Source of the DNA: Calliopum simillimum
Lineage: Eukaryota > Arthropoda > Insecta > Diptera > Lauxaniidae
NCBI GenBank assembly: GCA_951812925.1
Contig: OX638371.1
Coordinates: 113,235,124-113,299,123, forward strand
DNA: 64,000 nt
Direction of reading: 5' to 3'
Part shown: positions 11,901 to 26,900 of the stretch, piece after piece
Position numbering within the stretch: position 1 is the stretch's first letter
Layout of the letters: every line of letters starts with the position of its first letter
The notes under the pieces: model-generated
Databases searched by the model: none
The model's input: only the letters and a program-made list of their open reading frames with translations
Told to the model about the DNA's origin: nothing
Program-made: the position numbers and the translations under genes

Positions 11901-14900
11901 GTAAAATGGGAATCTTTTAAAGATATTATGTATATTATTAATATTAATAATTATTAATAAGGATAGAAAGGTAAGGTGAGGCAATTTTTGTCTCACACAG
12001 ATTTCAATTGATACTCTTATGCTAAAGCATATTTTTTTTTTGTTTCAAATTGTTCATCAAGCCACACTGTCAAAAATTTTGTTTTATTGCAAATGGTGGC
12101 TACCTACGAAAAAGTTTTATTACTCACAAAGAGCAAAAAAAAGCAACATGAAATTGATAAAATAAACCCAAAATTCATTGCTTTACACTATTTCAATAAT
12201 CTAAACACGGCTACTTATGGTCAACAACTTTAAAACTTGTGCAAAAACCAAAACCAACTCTTGTTATGCCATCAATAAAATTTCCCACTTAAAAAGCATT
12301 AAATTGATCATACTCCTCTGATTTATTGCACATAAAAACTTCATCACGTTCTATTTGTTTTCACATAATCAATTTTCATTAACAGCATTTTTTCCATTTA
12401 AAATATAAAACTGAAATTTTCCACTTTAAAAATGTATGTTCAAAGCTATCAAGTGCAGAAAAACACAAAGGTTTTGCTGGTGCACAAGGCCAAATCACAT
12501 AAAATGCACAAACTCTCTGCTGCACTGCCACGATTTTAACGCTCAAGAACGAAACGAAAATAAACAATTCATAGCAATCGCCAGAGACAGTAACGTTACG
12601 TAATGTTACGTAACGTAGGAAAAAAGTTTTGACCCAAAACACACATAAATTTCACTTGCACGCAATCTACTACTTTTACTTTGGTTTGTCTTAGTACTGC
12701 TGCTACTACTACTACTACTACTATTACATACATTTTACTTTTCCACACAAACTTACACCACCGACGACCGCTCGCTTACCTTGCTGACAAATTGAACCAA
12801 TATAGAAGAGCACCGATTCCAAGAACAAACCCAAGCGACGATGTCGCGATGCATCATTGCCATCTTGGCCACAAAAGATGTCGCCACAACGTACGAGGAG
12901 ACGACGTTTGATAGTGTCGTGACCTGCCGCTACAACAGCTGTTTGCTTTGCGACGGCAACCCTAGCACCAACGTTGTTGGTCTGCTGCTGCAACGTTGTC
13001 TTTGCTGCAACTGACTCTAGCATGGTAAGAGCAGCAGCAGCCGCACCAGTGGATTCAATCGTTTTGCCAGTTTCAGCCAGAACAAAAGAGTTTGTTTGCC
13101 ATGGTGCCATAGACGACATAGACGACGTAGATACGACTGAAAATGAACAATAGAAAGCAAATGAAATAATATTGGACAGCGTTGATGTGGTAAGGTGTGT
13201 AAAGATAGAGTGCATGCGGCATAGGGTGTTTTGAAAAGTTATTTTTTGAGAGAAAAATTATATATTAGTCAAATGAACAGTTTTCTATTCGGCAGCTAAA
13301 ATTCTTTTTTATACGAAACAAAAAAGTAAGAAAGGGGTTCAAAGGACTTAACAAAAATACTTAAGCGAAAACCCTTCTTAGTAAAATCTTGGCACTAGGA
13401 AAAAGAAACTGCTTATTAGTATATATTGTTTCAAATACCATTTTATGTTCTATGGATCCCATTTGGCTTCATAGGAATCCATTCATGTTCCAATGGTCTA
13501 TTACCAGGTGACCAAGAGGTAATAATGGGTTTTTAGTATGAAAAGTCTTTAGTTTCGAGGATAAAATTCTGGCTTTAGGAATAAGAATCTACACCAAACT
13601 GATATATTCTTTCGAACACTGTTTTTCTATAAATCCTATTTGGTTTTATCGGGATCCATTCATGTTCCAGTGGTCCATGGCCAGGTGACCAAGTGGCCAT
13701 ATTGGGTTCTTAGTATGAAAAGTCCTTATTTTCAAGGACAAAATTTCGGGATTAGGAAAAAGAAACTACACTAAGCTGATGCACAGTTTCGAAAACTGTT
13801 TTTGTTCTACGTATCGCATTTAGTTAAAGTGCAACCCTTTGGATGGATGTGGGGAGTTTTAGTATATTGCAGTAACAATTTAAAAAACAGAAAAAATTTA
13901 TCAAACCAACCTAATGCGGTGGTAAATATTATATCATGAAAAAGTATAGAAAAAGTGATAAAAAATAAGAACATTGCAAGTTTTGGAAACAACCTAGAAG
14001 AAGAAAGACAGAATAACGCAACCGGAAAATGAACATCCTGTGGGAATTTAATAGCAATGATCTCTCGTAATTCATACGAAGAACGAAGTTTTTGCAGCGA
14101 TAGTGAATCCTGAATCCACTGTGAAAAAAATTGCCCAGCAAAAAAGTTACCATTTGTTCGTTATCTACGCCATCGATTTGGGGCGGCAACAAACATCAAT
14201 TGCTTTAAATTCTTGAAAATTGAAAGTTTTGATTTATAATGGCAGAAAGTTTCACTTGCATTGCTTTTGGTCCACTCTTCATAGTTGCATTTTTTCTTTT
14301 CCCTTTGCTTTTTTCTATTCCTCCATCTTTCTTTAGATTTTTTTTTTTTTTTTTTTGTTCTGTATTCCTTCCACCGACTGCCTTGGTGAAACTTTCACGA
14401 GTGCTTGCACTCGTTGTCGTTTTTCATGTAAAAGCAGGCTCTCTGTCTGTAGCCAACGTGATGACCCCACTTCGCACTCCCTCTCTTCCTTGCAGTGCGG
14501 TTATGAGGGCGTTGCATTGAGCGTAACTTTTTTGTCCCCAGACCCTTTAAAACTCTTAAAGTCGATAACGGTTTTCTTGTTTTGGCCTAAAGCGGCAAAA
14601 AGTACGCTATGCTGTTAGTTGAAAGCAATATAAAAATGGATTTTTTTCCAATTTCTCCTCTTTTGTGAATGGAAACTTTTGTAAAATAATATTCTGTCGT
14701 ATATTTATGGATGTAACAAAATAACCACACTCTCTTTTCAAAAAAAAAAAAACTTTGTTCAGTTTTGAAAGGAAAATGTAAAGAAGAAGTTGTGGAGCTT
14801 AAAATCAAAGAGTTTGCGGACATTCTGTTTAAAGTTTTTATGAAAAAATAAGAACAGTTTTCTAGAGTTCAGATTTAACCATTATGTGCCAAAACCGACA

Positions 14901-17900
14901 GGTACATAAGCGTTTTAGCACTCAAATACCTTTAAATTGAAAATTTAAAAGAATGTATACTAGTGTGGGTCAAATTTTCCTGCGACAAATCAAGCTGGAA
15001 CGTAATCCATGTCTAATTCTAAAAAAATTTGACCAGAAAACCATGGGTCTAAAAATTTCTTTTTTTTATTTATTTATTCGCATACAGTTTAAAATGTCAA
15101 ATGTCAAAAAAAAAAGGATATTGCATTGCTTTAAGGGGCGATTTTCGTTTTTGAAACATCCTGTTTTTCATATTTTGTACTGAAGTTTTGGATCGCTATA
15201 ACTTCTTCAATTGAAGAAACTTTAGAGAGATAAATTTTATAGTTTTTAAGGCATCACATGACAAGCTCGGCAGAGAAAGTAGACCCTTTTTAAAAAATTC
15301 ATAACTCAGTGAAAAATTTATATTTTTAATTAATGCAGATAATCAATTAAATTACAATAAAAAAAAAAAAAAAATTATACATTTTATTCCGTTATTATGT
15401 TGTAGAGCTCTGAACTGGCGGCAGAGAAAAAAAAGTTGCCTGATGGTTTTCACGCTGGGAGTCGCCACAATAGTCCGATCTGGAAAAAATATGTTTTTTT
15501 GGAATCTTAACAATCTTCCGTAAGTCCCGACACGAGCTTTTTTTTAAATTTTTTTTTCGATTTTTGGTGATCTTCCAAACTTGAAAATTTATTTTTCACT
15601 AAAAAAAATTGACTTTAAACACTCATAAAAATTCGAAAAAAAAATTTAAAAAAAAAAGCTCGTGTCGAGACTTACGGAGTCAAGTTTAAAATAATACAAA
15701 AATGTGAAAAAAAAAATTCATCAAAAAATGTTTGCTGTGGCGTGAAAACCAGTACGAAAAACATGGTTTCGAGATAAACGCATTCAAAGTTTGTGAAGTA
15801 GTACAAAGAATAAAAATGAATGCTCACTAATGCTGCTGTAACTTTTGAAGGGGTAAGAATTTTTTCATGAAATAATTTTTTTTAGAATCTTTAGAATATT
15901 TACTAAAATGCAAAATTAAAAAAAAAAAAATGAATCTGAAAAAAGTTCACTTGTCATGTGACCCCTTAATGGACTTTAATTCTATGAAGTGCTTTTGGCA
16001 CCTTAGAGAGGTCGAAACTGAGATATTGAGTACAACTAGTCGAAAAAAAACATTTGAGAGAAATTACTTTTGTGAATGAAATGCAGCACACATCGAGACA
16101 TTTACAACGATATGGGAAAAAATCAAATAGCGTATTATTCAGAGGACGGAAAAATTTTTTTTTCTTAAAAATCAAAACCGATAAGCTTTCAAAATTGGAG
16201 GCTTACAGCAAACTTTTTTTTTTTTTTTTTTGTATGGGGATCGATACCATCTAATGTACACTTCGTGGTGAAATAATTAAATTGATATTACCTGCATTTC
16301 TAAAAGATTTCTTCTTTTCCAAATTCCTCGCTTTAGTTCCAATCTTACGTTCAATATTGCCCAGTGTCCATAGCAAAATAATGGTGATGCTACCACAAAA
16401 GGCCAAAAAAATCCAGACATCATTGGAAAACGGCTGTAGAAATACAATGCGATCCTTTTTAGTACCACGTGGATGACGAAATATAAAACACGGCCTGAAA
16501 AAAGAGAAAGAGACAAAGATAGTGAAAGAAAAATAACAACAACGAATAGTCACTTGATGGTAACTGGAGATTTTAATATGCCTGGAGTAAACTGGATCGA
16601 ATCTCATGATCATCATTATCTTTCTCCAACTAATGTTTCTAATGCGGTTGATATGTTTGTTATTGATAATTTTTTGTCTCTTGGTCTCAATCAAATTAAT
16701 AATTGTTTTAACTTATTACATAGGTTATTAGATTTAGTTTTTATATCATCTAATTTAAATTTTGATGTTTTTAAATCTCATGCTCCTTTATCCAATATTA
16801 ATGTGCATCATTTTCCAATTGAAATTAGATTATCCATGTATAAGTTTCTTCCAGTTTCTTCTGTCTCAAGTGATTTCCATTTTAATTTCAAGCGTTGTAA
16901 TTTTCGCCTGGTAAATGATTTCCTTTCAAATTTTGATTGGAGTTCTCTTTTTCAGTTAGACACTGATGAATGCTTTGATTTTTTTAAGGATTCAATCTCT
17001 AGGGTCTGTAATGATTTTGTTCCTAAGGTCAGGAATAGGTTATATAAATTTCCTTGGTATACCAAGGGCTTAAAAAGACTGAAAAATTTAAGGACAAAAT
17101 TTTATAAAAAATATTTAGCTTCTAATTCTAGTGCGTGTTTTGATAAATACAGGCATTACATGAGAGAATTTAATTTCCTCAATACTTATCTTTATAAGCT
17201 ATATATCCTTGGATTTGAAACAGGTATTAAATCAGACCCAAAAACATTTTGGAGATATGTTAACTCGAAAAGGGGGTGTTCTAGTATTCCGTCTTCTATG
17301 TATTTTGGTGATACCACTGCTAATGATGCCTCGGGCATTGTTAGTCTTTTTGCTAAATGTTTTATGGCAAACTTTGAGTATCCATGTCCTCAATCTTTTG
17401 TTCCGGATCGTCAGGATTCATCTTTAAACTTTGGATCTCTCTCCTTAACGGAAAATGATGTTTTGGTTGGTATTAATGGTCTAAAAAACTCTATTAGTGC
17501 TGATTCTGACGGCTTTAGTGCTTTTTTCATAAAAAATGTTGCTTTTAACATCCTCTATCCGTTAAGAATAATTTTTAACAAATCTCTTGCTGAGGGTAAA
17601 TTTCTTGATGCTTGGAAAATTGCATATATTACTCCCATTTTTAAGTCGGGTTGTAAAAACAATGTTGCTAATTATAGACCCATTTCTAAGCTAACGGTTA
17701 TTTCAAAACTCTTTGAGTCTATTGTCAAAGATAAAATTTTTTTTGCTGTGAAGAGTATGATCTCTCCTTATCAGCATGGGTTTGTGCCGGGAAGATCAAC
17801 AATTACTAATTTAGTTTCGTTTAGTGAATTTTGTATTACTTCGTTCCTTAGTGGTTGTCAGGTTGATGTTGTATATACGGATTTTTCTAAGGCGTTTGAT

Positions 17901-20900
17901 AAGATTTCACATGCCTTATTGATAAAAAAATGTGAATTGCTAGGTTTTCGTTCCACGTTTTTGAAGTGGCTCAATTCGTATCTGTGTAACCGTCGTTGTG
18001 TAGTTGCCTTTGATGGGGTGAAGTCTTCTACGTTTTATGCATCCTCCGGCGTGCCGCAGGGTAGTATCCTTGGTCCGTTATTGTTTGTTATTTTTATTAA
18101 TGATGTTGTGTCCCTATTTGACCACTGTAAATGTTTATTGTATGCAGATGACCTTAAAATTTTTATGAAAATTAATAGCCCTGCTGACATTGTTCTATTT
18201 CAGAATGATCTGGATAAGCTATTTTTTTGGTGCAATAATAATAATTTATTTTTAAATCTAAGTAAATGTGTTTCTATGTCGTTTTCCAAGTCCAGTAGCC
18301 TTATTCCCTCGTCTTATAAAATTTCGGGTACTGACCTTGTGTCCGTTACGGAGTTTAAAGACTTAGGTGTTGTGTTTGACTCTAGTTTTTCATTTCGTTC
18401 TCATTTAGACTATGTTGTGCCTAAAGCTTATGCTATGTTAGCGTTTATTAAGCGTAATAGTCTTTCGTTTAGTGATCCTTATACATTTAAATCGTTATTT
18501 ATTAGTTTGGTAAGGTCTAGGTTAGAATATGCTGCGATTATTTGGAGTCCATGCTATCAATCGCATAAGTTAAGGCTTGAAAGAGTCCAAAAATCTTTTA
18601 CCAGGTTTGCTCTAAAATCTTTAAATTTTGTTGGAGAATTGCCTCCGTATAATTCTCGGTGTTTATTGCTTGGCTTGAAGTCTTTGGATTGTAGAAGAAA
18701 TATTTGTTCTGTTTTATTTGTTCATGATATTGTTTCTGGGGCAGTTGACTGTCCAGATTTACTCAGTCTGATTAATTTTAATGTGCCCTCTAGATCTCTG
18801 AGGAATCATGTTCCGTTTCACTTGGATGTGATGCGCACTAATTATGCCTCAAATGCTCCTTTAGCAAGAACAATTAGCTTTATTAATGATATTAGCTCGG
18901 AAATCAATATAGATAGTGTTATTAGTAAAAATGCTTTGAAAAATGCTTTAAATAATGTATTGTGATATCTTTTTTATTTAACTTAATCATCTTTGTCTAG
19001 ACTGCCTAGCTTTAAATAATATATTGTGATATCTTTTTAAGTTAATTTAATGTTCCTTTGTCTAGTCTGTAAGAATTTTATTCATAGACTGAATTAAATA
19101 AATAAAAAAAAAAATAAAATAAAAATAAAAATCGCTCTATACAGAGAAGACAAAGTGGAAAAAACTACACACAAGATGCCCATGGCGGCCTTACAGATAT
19201 TATCACAAACACACACACACCTTCCTCAATGTTATCAACAGCAAATCTACATAAATCCTTGCTTATTGAAAAGCAATAAAATTAAATTGAAAATTTATCC
19301 CAAAAGGATTTACTTTCAATTAAACTGTCAATCTTATGACAAAAACATGGAGGACAACAACACAATGACAACAACAACAACAGCAACAACAAAGCAAACA
19401 ACGTTGGATGCACAGGGGACATACGGTCATGTTTAACAAGCTTAAAATTGCCGCTGTTAATATTAACAACAACAACAACAACAACAACAAAATGTTACAA
19501 ATTTATTTCTAAACATGAAAAATGGCAATTTAATCACCTGCTGTTGCTCCCCTCTTACCTTTTCTGCTATTCAACCTTTCTTACTCAAATCAAATTCAAT
19601 GACGAATAGCTCAACCTTACTCGCCCCTCTTCCCCCAAATCTATTTATTTCATTTTACACCTGACCGCCACCGACCGTTTCGCTACCAAAGAGATTTATC
19701 ACATTTAGTTAAGCTCGAGCACGCCCAACGACAGATTGCATCATTTTTCATGCAATTGACAGGTAACAATATGCCAAATTAAACAAAACCACAGCAACGC
19801 CATCTATGCGGCGCCAAGCCACGATTATACCGCACGACGCACACACGTACGTGTACCCCACATTCTACTTCAAGTACTTGAAATACCAATATGCACCCGA
19901 TACTCGCACCTTATATTCCAAGCAGCAATAGAGTGAGCAAGTCAAGAAGTTTTCTTTTTTCGTCTTGGAATATTTAGATGTCCGTGCATTGTTGTTCTTT
20001 TTGTAGTTGTTCGGTGTCAAAGAAGCCATCACATAAAGATTTACAACAACAACAACAACAATATTGATGAAATGTTTTCGCATTTTTTTTTTACTTTTGA
20101 GTCCACCATTGTGGTTTAATACTCATGCATTTCTGATATTGAATTTCAATGCCCCTATTACAAAACTCTAAATGCCCTAGCAGGAAAATTCTGTTAAAAA
20201 GATCGTAACTGAATATGAAGTTGAGTTCTAAGATGACCTACTATATTATTTGTGTATCTTCTTTCCTTTCCTACCAAGAAAGTTTCTAGAATTTAATGAA
20301 CTTCATCACTTCGGGGGATTAATCTTATTTCAATACGTTTAAGTATCTCCGCAGCTAAGTACTTGATTCTGCAACTCAACATATCAGTGTAAGTATCTAA
20401 AACACGTTTTTCTGTTTTCACATCGTTTCAGACCCATCTTGTATCTATCGTTCCTAAAATGTGAAGTTCAAAAAACAAAATTTTATTTTTTGTATGGAAA
20501 TCATTGTTTTATGATGTATGTAAGTATGTATTCTCCTTTAACTCCTTGGAGGAGCATAGGGCCAATATGAAATCTCTCCATTTGCCACGATCCCTTGGGA
20601 TGACTTTAATCTCTTGCCACGACTTTCCCGATTCTTGGATTTCCTTTTCCAGCGACCTCTTCCAGTTGGTTTTGGGTCTGTTTTATGATGGAAATTACTA
20701 TTTTTTTCGAGAAATATGGCTAAGTAGGTCTTATAAAACTAAAGACAATAATTTTTGGACTGTATTTGAATGTAAATACATATATGTAGATTTCTACATC
20801 TCTTTTGCTGAGTTTTAAAAATGCTTCTCCAGTAGTTGATCATTCTTCTGTCCTCCAATTTTCAAATTTAGTTTGTTTTGGATTGTCAGTTTGCCATTGA

Positions 20901-23900
20901 ACACCTTTATCTCCCTCCTAACCTTGTATTCAGGTTAAAGTCTTATCATTTCTTTTGAATAGTATTTGAGGAAGTTCAAAACCCTCCAGATCAGCTCAAA
21001 GTATTTACATTGAAACTATTATTAAAGATTTATGAGCCGCTTGACTGTCTGAAGAAATGCATGTGTCGGAGGTATATACGTCGAACTTTGCCCAAACGTA
21101 AATTACTCAACCTGACAGCAATATGAGAACTATAGAGGAAAATAGCATACAGTATATTATAATTCAGTGACGAAAAAGTTATTGCAAATCACAAAGACCG
21201 TCCAGGCGCGTTTTGAAATTTTCTATACAATCAATAATACTGCTTTTTTCGACTCAGGATATGTGCGTTTGCTTTATCAACGAAGTAAAGGTTAGGCCAC
21301 TGTTGCGCTTATAGCCTCATTTAGTCTAGCGTTTTTCCAATTTTCGTATTTTTTCCAAATAACATGATTTTCAAGGCCCTCAAAATAGTCGTTTGATTAA
21401 GTTATAACCTCTTACTTAGACTCAAATCTCTTACCCTCCAGTCATTTCTTCAGATTTGCTACCAGGAAACGGTTGTAGGGGGCTAAATCTGGAGAATATG
21501 CTTGATGGGGTAGCAGTTTGTAGCCCAGTTAATATGGCTTTTGCCATGATGATTACAGATGTGTATACCCGTACATTAACTTGATGAAACAACAGTGTTT
21601 TAGTCGCCAAATGCGGTCATTTCTGCATCAAATCAATATAAAATCTATCCAAAAGCTCGGAATAATATCCGGTAGTGATCTTTTTTGAGATAATTGATGT
21701 GAATAACACCGCGTGTATCACAAAGCATTGGCTTTTATCTTGTTGGCCGACAGACCCACCTTGGCCTTCTTCGTTCTTTCGAAGAAATCCACCATTTAAA
21801 TTGTTTCATGACCTCTTGTGATGGATCCATGTTTCGTCCACGGTAATAAAACGGGCCAAAAACTCTTTCGGATTGCGCCAAAATCTTCTCAGAAGTAGTC
21901 GCACGCTTGAGTTTATGGTCGAGAGTGAGCAATATTCAATAGCAATATTTTTCCATTTTCATTAAAATTCTCGAGGTTGTCTGCTTTCAAAGGCAAACTA
22001 AATGACCCATAATGCTTGAACTTATGAAACAGCCCTCGTATGAAACAATATTTAACATAACATATATACGTATAGTTAAGGCAACATTTTAAAATCACTA
22101 TATCTCCTAATCTATGAATCGTATGAGAAAAAACTTGAAACCTTTTTCGTAGACAATTTTTTGGCTTAAAAAAATTTTTTTCGACTTTATTGAACTGGAG
22201 TATGTACCTATAAATTGAATCAACATTTTTTTTTTTAAGAAATACGAGTATGTACAATAAATACATAAAATAAAATTGACGAAAAATAAATTTTTTTTGG
22301 TAACCACAATTGTATTGTTTTCCAACAGGGCATATATCATTTTAAACAAACAAACACACATACTCATAGCTCCTTACTCACCTGGCTACCCAAGTCCTTG
22401 ACGTGTAATCAATCACTTTGGCACGTTCGATGCGAAAGAAAATCGGCGAACCACCAACATCGGTTTGTTTGCGCACCAAAGCTCCAATCATACCATCGAA
22501 TTTTCCATTTTTTAGATAACCCCAAGAGGAGGTCTTTGACAATATAAAGCTATGTACGTGGGAGGGAAATAAATGGGGGAAAAAAAACAAAATATTAAAT
22601 AGAGAAAACGTAAAAGATATAAAGCGAAGAAAATGTAATTGAAACGCTAGAGAAAAAAAAAAAACAAAAAAAATTGCGGGTATTACAAAAAAAACAAAAA
22701 AAAAATTGGAACCACAAATTTATATTCAATTATTTGCATGGCATTTTTGTTCGCTAATGGAATTTCTAGATATTTTCTTAATTTTAAAATAATTTCAGGC
22801 AATTAGTTTTGCAATTTCAAGTGTTTTTCTTTTTTCTCTGCAAAACTCGAAGATATTGGCATTTTAGTAAAATGTACATATTTCAGATTTCTGTTTCACT
22901 TTTCTTGAAAAAGTGGACAAAAATTTTTCTTCATCAAAAACACTAAGTACCGAAACCACAAATACCATATCACGCACGAAATTTCTGAAATCATTTCCAC
23001 GAACATTCTACTTGAATGATACGGGAACATAACCAGCAGCATAAGCTTAACGAAAACTTAAAAGCTTACAGAGCTTTAACTAACCTAAAATTGTACAAGT
23101 CCCTAACGTGACTCAACAGAGCGAAATTGAAGCGATTCATTGAATCCAGATGAGTATCGTAATGCGTTGTAAGGTAATGCTCCAGGGTATCCGTGCGGTT
23201 TTTGTTGGTAATCTGAAAGAAACACAAACGAAACGGTTTAGAGTGAGCTGACAGCATTCAGTAAGAAAGAGGTAGAAAATGTGCAATGTGCTATGTGATA
23301 GTGTGCTGCGACATAAGAAATGTGATCCCCTCCAGTTATTTGGAGACAAAAGCGATAAAAGGAACATGAATGCGAACAATGACATAAGAGATACCACAAT
23401 AGCAACCAAACTACGAGTAGAATAAGAAAGTTTAAAGCCAACCAAGCAATTTGCTAACAACACACTTACTAGCATACATTATATATGTGCATCCCAGTGG
23501 GACAGAAGTGATAAGATATGGTGAAATTGAAGCAACCCAAAAATTACTCAAAAAGGTAACAAAACTTAGAATTTGAAAGAAGAGTTTTCTATTAAGGATT
23601 GAAATATCATTTTTAATAAAATAGATAAGCCCGATTCAAAATTTCTTATCGCGGGTCAATCTTAAAAAATCTTTAAATATTCAATTCTATTTAGTTGTAG
23701 TTTCTCTATCAGGTCTGCTATCGGACAAATCTAATAAAATAGTAAATAATTATTTCATATTTTTATGGCGATATTTAATTTTAATAATTGGGCATTTTTA
23801 TGTTTTAATACCCTACACCCAGGGCGTATTCACTTTGTCCTTCCGTTTGTAACGCAAAGAAGAAGGCGTGGCAGATATAGAAAAGTATATATATTCTTGA

Positions 23901-26900
23901 TCAGCGTCACCTCCTGAGTCGATATAGCCTTGACCGTCTGTCTGGTAAACTGGCTTTGTGTGGAAATACATTTTTGGGAAAACTGAACAAGATAATGCAA
24001 TAAATTTGGTACACTACCCCCAAAATCGGTCAACGGACACGCCTACCGCCCATACAAAGAAATATTCAAATTGCCACAACCAAAATACACATACATACTA
24101 CGAATTGTAAGTGCAAGCTCTGAGGAAAAAAATTTGGGCGAATTTGGATAAGAGGGCGTGGCACCTCCCATATAAGCAAAAGTTTCAAAATGCTATACTG
24201 AAAAAGTTTTTTGAGATAATCCAATAAAATTTCACTCAAATAATAAGGACTATAAATGCACGCTTTGAATAAAAACTGGGTGAGCTCGGAGAAGAGGGCG
24301 TGGCACCTCCCACATAAGCAAAATATTAAAAATAATGTAGTGTAGGGTATTTAATGTTTGGCCAGGCCATAGGTTACACCCTTACTAATTTAACCTTAAA
24401 TGTCACAATTGAATGGAAAATAATAGGGCTGCATAGTAGTCTTTTGGCGAAAATTGATAAAAAACTTGGATGAAAAAGGTACCCTTTTGGAAAAGGTATT
24501 TCTATTGTCCTTTTCAATTTTGAAATCCAAACGTTATTTTTTTTTTTTTTTTTTTTTCATTCCGGAAATGTGGACTTAAGTAGCTAAAACCATTCAGAAG
24601 CTCTTGTAAAGAAAATATGAGTCTAATCAGAGTATTTTCATCACTAAAAAATGATCGCCCTCATCCAATATCACTCTTCTGGTAGGTTTTAAGCGATTAT
24701 TCTTTCTGACTACTGTTGGAAGTCATTTCACTACTTGCACCCATTGATAAAAAGTTTTATAACTTTTTTTGTTGTAAACTCTTCAGTATTGAAAACATTA
24801 TTGCTCTCAATATGTACTCATTCTTCCATTTTGCGGCATAACTTGCACTGCCTTTAAGCAGTTTTGTTTCATGATACAATTTACGTTATGAAAAAGATGA
24901 GCAAACAAAGGAATTGGTTGCACTTTTTGTGGTTTTACATTGAAACCACGAAGAAGATCCTTTTGACTACAAATGTGTAAGGCAAATGCAGACTTTTGTG
25001 CAGAAAACCAATTGCGCTGAATGCGTAATCGTTGCTGTTGGTAAATTGCACGAAAAAATCAACAAAAAATGTTATTTAAATCTATTTAACAGAGTTAACA
25101 TACCAATAACAATGTATCATTACTAGAAATATGAATCATTTCAAGTTCTATCAACTTAAATAGAATATTTCCCAAAATATCTTTTGTTTTATTTTTAACA
25201 TTTCAACTATCAAACTTAAAATAACCAATTCTAATAGTAAGCAACTAAATATACATAACAACATGTTGTGCAACATAATCCCCATAGACAAAAAATCTCA
25301 AGATGTTGCTGGCTTACAAGCGACAGCACTTGGGAAATCAAAAAACATTCAGTGACAGTTACAAGCAACATATGAGGAATTTAAAACATAAAAAACAGAA
25401 CAAAAACAAAATACACAACCCAATTGTTAACAACCGAAGACATTTCGTAAATGATATACGAAATTATGCACATGTGTGTGTGTCCGACACTAATACAATG
25501 AGTTTCGGATTAACTCACCACAATGAGACAACGTATGCGTGCGTTTTTCATGTCCATTCGTCGGGTAATTGTGGTTGATCTCAGATACCAGGGGGCAATT
25601 TGAAGGCCATCATCGAGTGAGAAATTTCCAATTTCTGAAATGTTCAATTTGCCGCCATATTGTAGACCAGAACTCCTAATGAAAGTGTATTAGTAGAGAG
25701 TGTCAGTGTGGGCTTGTGTACATATGCGTTGAGTTTATGCATGAAATTGTAATTTAAGAAGAAATGTTTATGCAGAATAAAAAACAAAGGAAAAAACGAA
25801 TGAAGAGATGGCAAAATGAGGCTACAAATTGGTTATGCACAGTGGGCGGTGTTTGGAAAATTTGGAATATAATAATGTTCTGTTTATTACTATAGTGGAA
25901 GTTTTTTTGAAATATTCTTTTTTTGAAGTTGTGCGTACGTATATACTGCTAAAGTAAACTTAGTTTTTTGGAAGAAATTCAAAGTCAAAAAAATCAAAAA
26001 AATAAAGATATATAGGTGATTCTCCGATGTATCATTCAATATCCCGGGGCTCAAAACCAAATTTATATTTAAAATTTGATATTTTTACTATTTAATAAAG
26101 ACACTTTACAAGTGCTTCTATACGAATAGCTTAAACAGAATAATTCGAAATATTTTACTATGAAATTATAACATAAAAAGTCATTCTCCGTACTGTCTCT
26201 AACAGCTTATTGGTGCACTTAATTTGTGCATTCGCATATTACGATATTTTCTAAAAAACACTTATACAACATTGTTTGTACATATATTTCAGCTACTTTT
26301 TTTCTATGTTAACTCTTCGAAAAATTTTTTTTATTTTGAATTGACATACATAGAAGTTTCTCTTATTCTTCAAATTTTTTAATAAAGAGTAATTTGAAAA
26401 CTGAAAGCGAAGAGGCAGAAGAGGCTCAATAGCTTTTCAGCTCAGTCAGTTTTGGTTTTTCGTACGTTTTTTTTTTAAGTTTAAAAATATTGAAAAGAAT
26501 ACAAGTGTCTGTCATTCTCCCTATAAGTTTTTTTTTATATCACCATACATATTCTTTTATCTTTATATAATTAAATTAATAAACAATTAGAGTGGCTATC
26601 TACCAGTTTCAACTTTTTTGAAAATTATCGCTATTTTCATATTGATATTACTGTTTTTAACAACATTTTGTCATTCTCCCGTACGAGACATTGTTGTTTA
26701 TTGGTTAATTCATTAGACTTGTTGAACTAAGTTTTCTTTTATGATAAGGGGCTGTCCTCGCATAGCTCCGACATAAATTTTTAGGGTTATTTTCGAAAAT
26801 CTTTTATAGTTCCTACTTTTTTTGACTAAATTGAAATTTTTGGTCTCAGAAACGCTCAGATAAACTTTTTTAAAATTTTACAAAAGCATGTGGATTTTTC

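Noticed and set aside
16473..16534. ATG at 16473 as the start of the reverse-transcriptase protein
   Set aside because: It lies in the antisense of the host exon and intron; the element is 5'-truncated and its own start is lost.
16251..16694. Continuous 147-residue minus-strand frame around IR exon 6
   Set aside because: Only 16494-16292 is exon; the upstream part runs into the intron and the antisense of the retrotransposon.
22543..22543. Nearer AG ('gtcaaag') as the exon-5 acceptor
   Set aside because: It gives phase 0 where exon 4 leaves phase 2; the 'catag' acceptor before 22549 keeps the frame.
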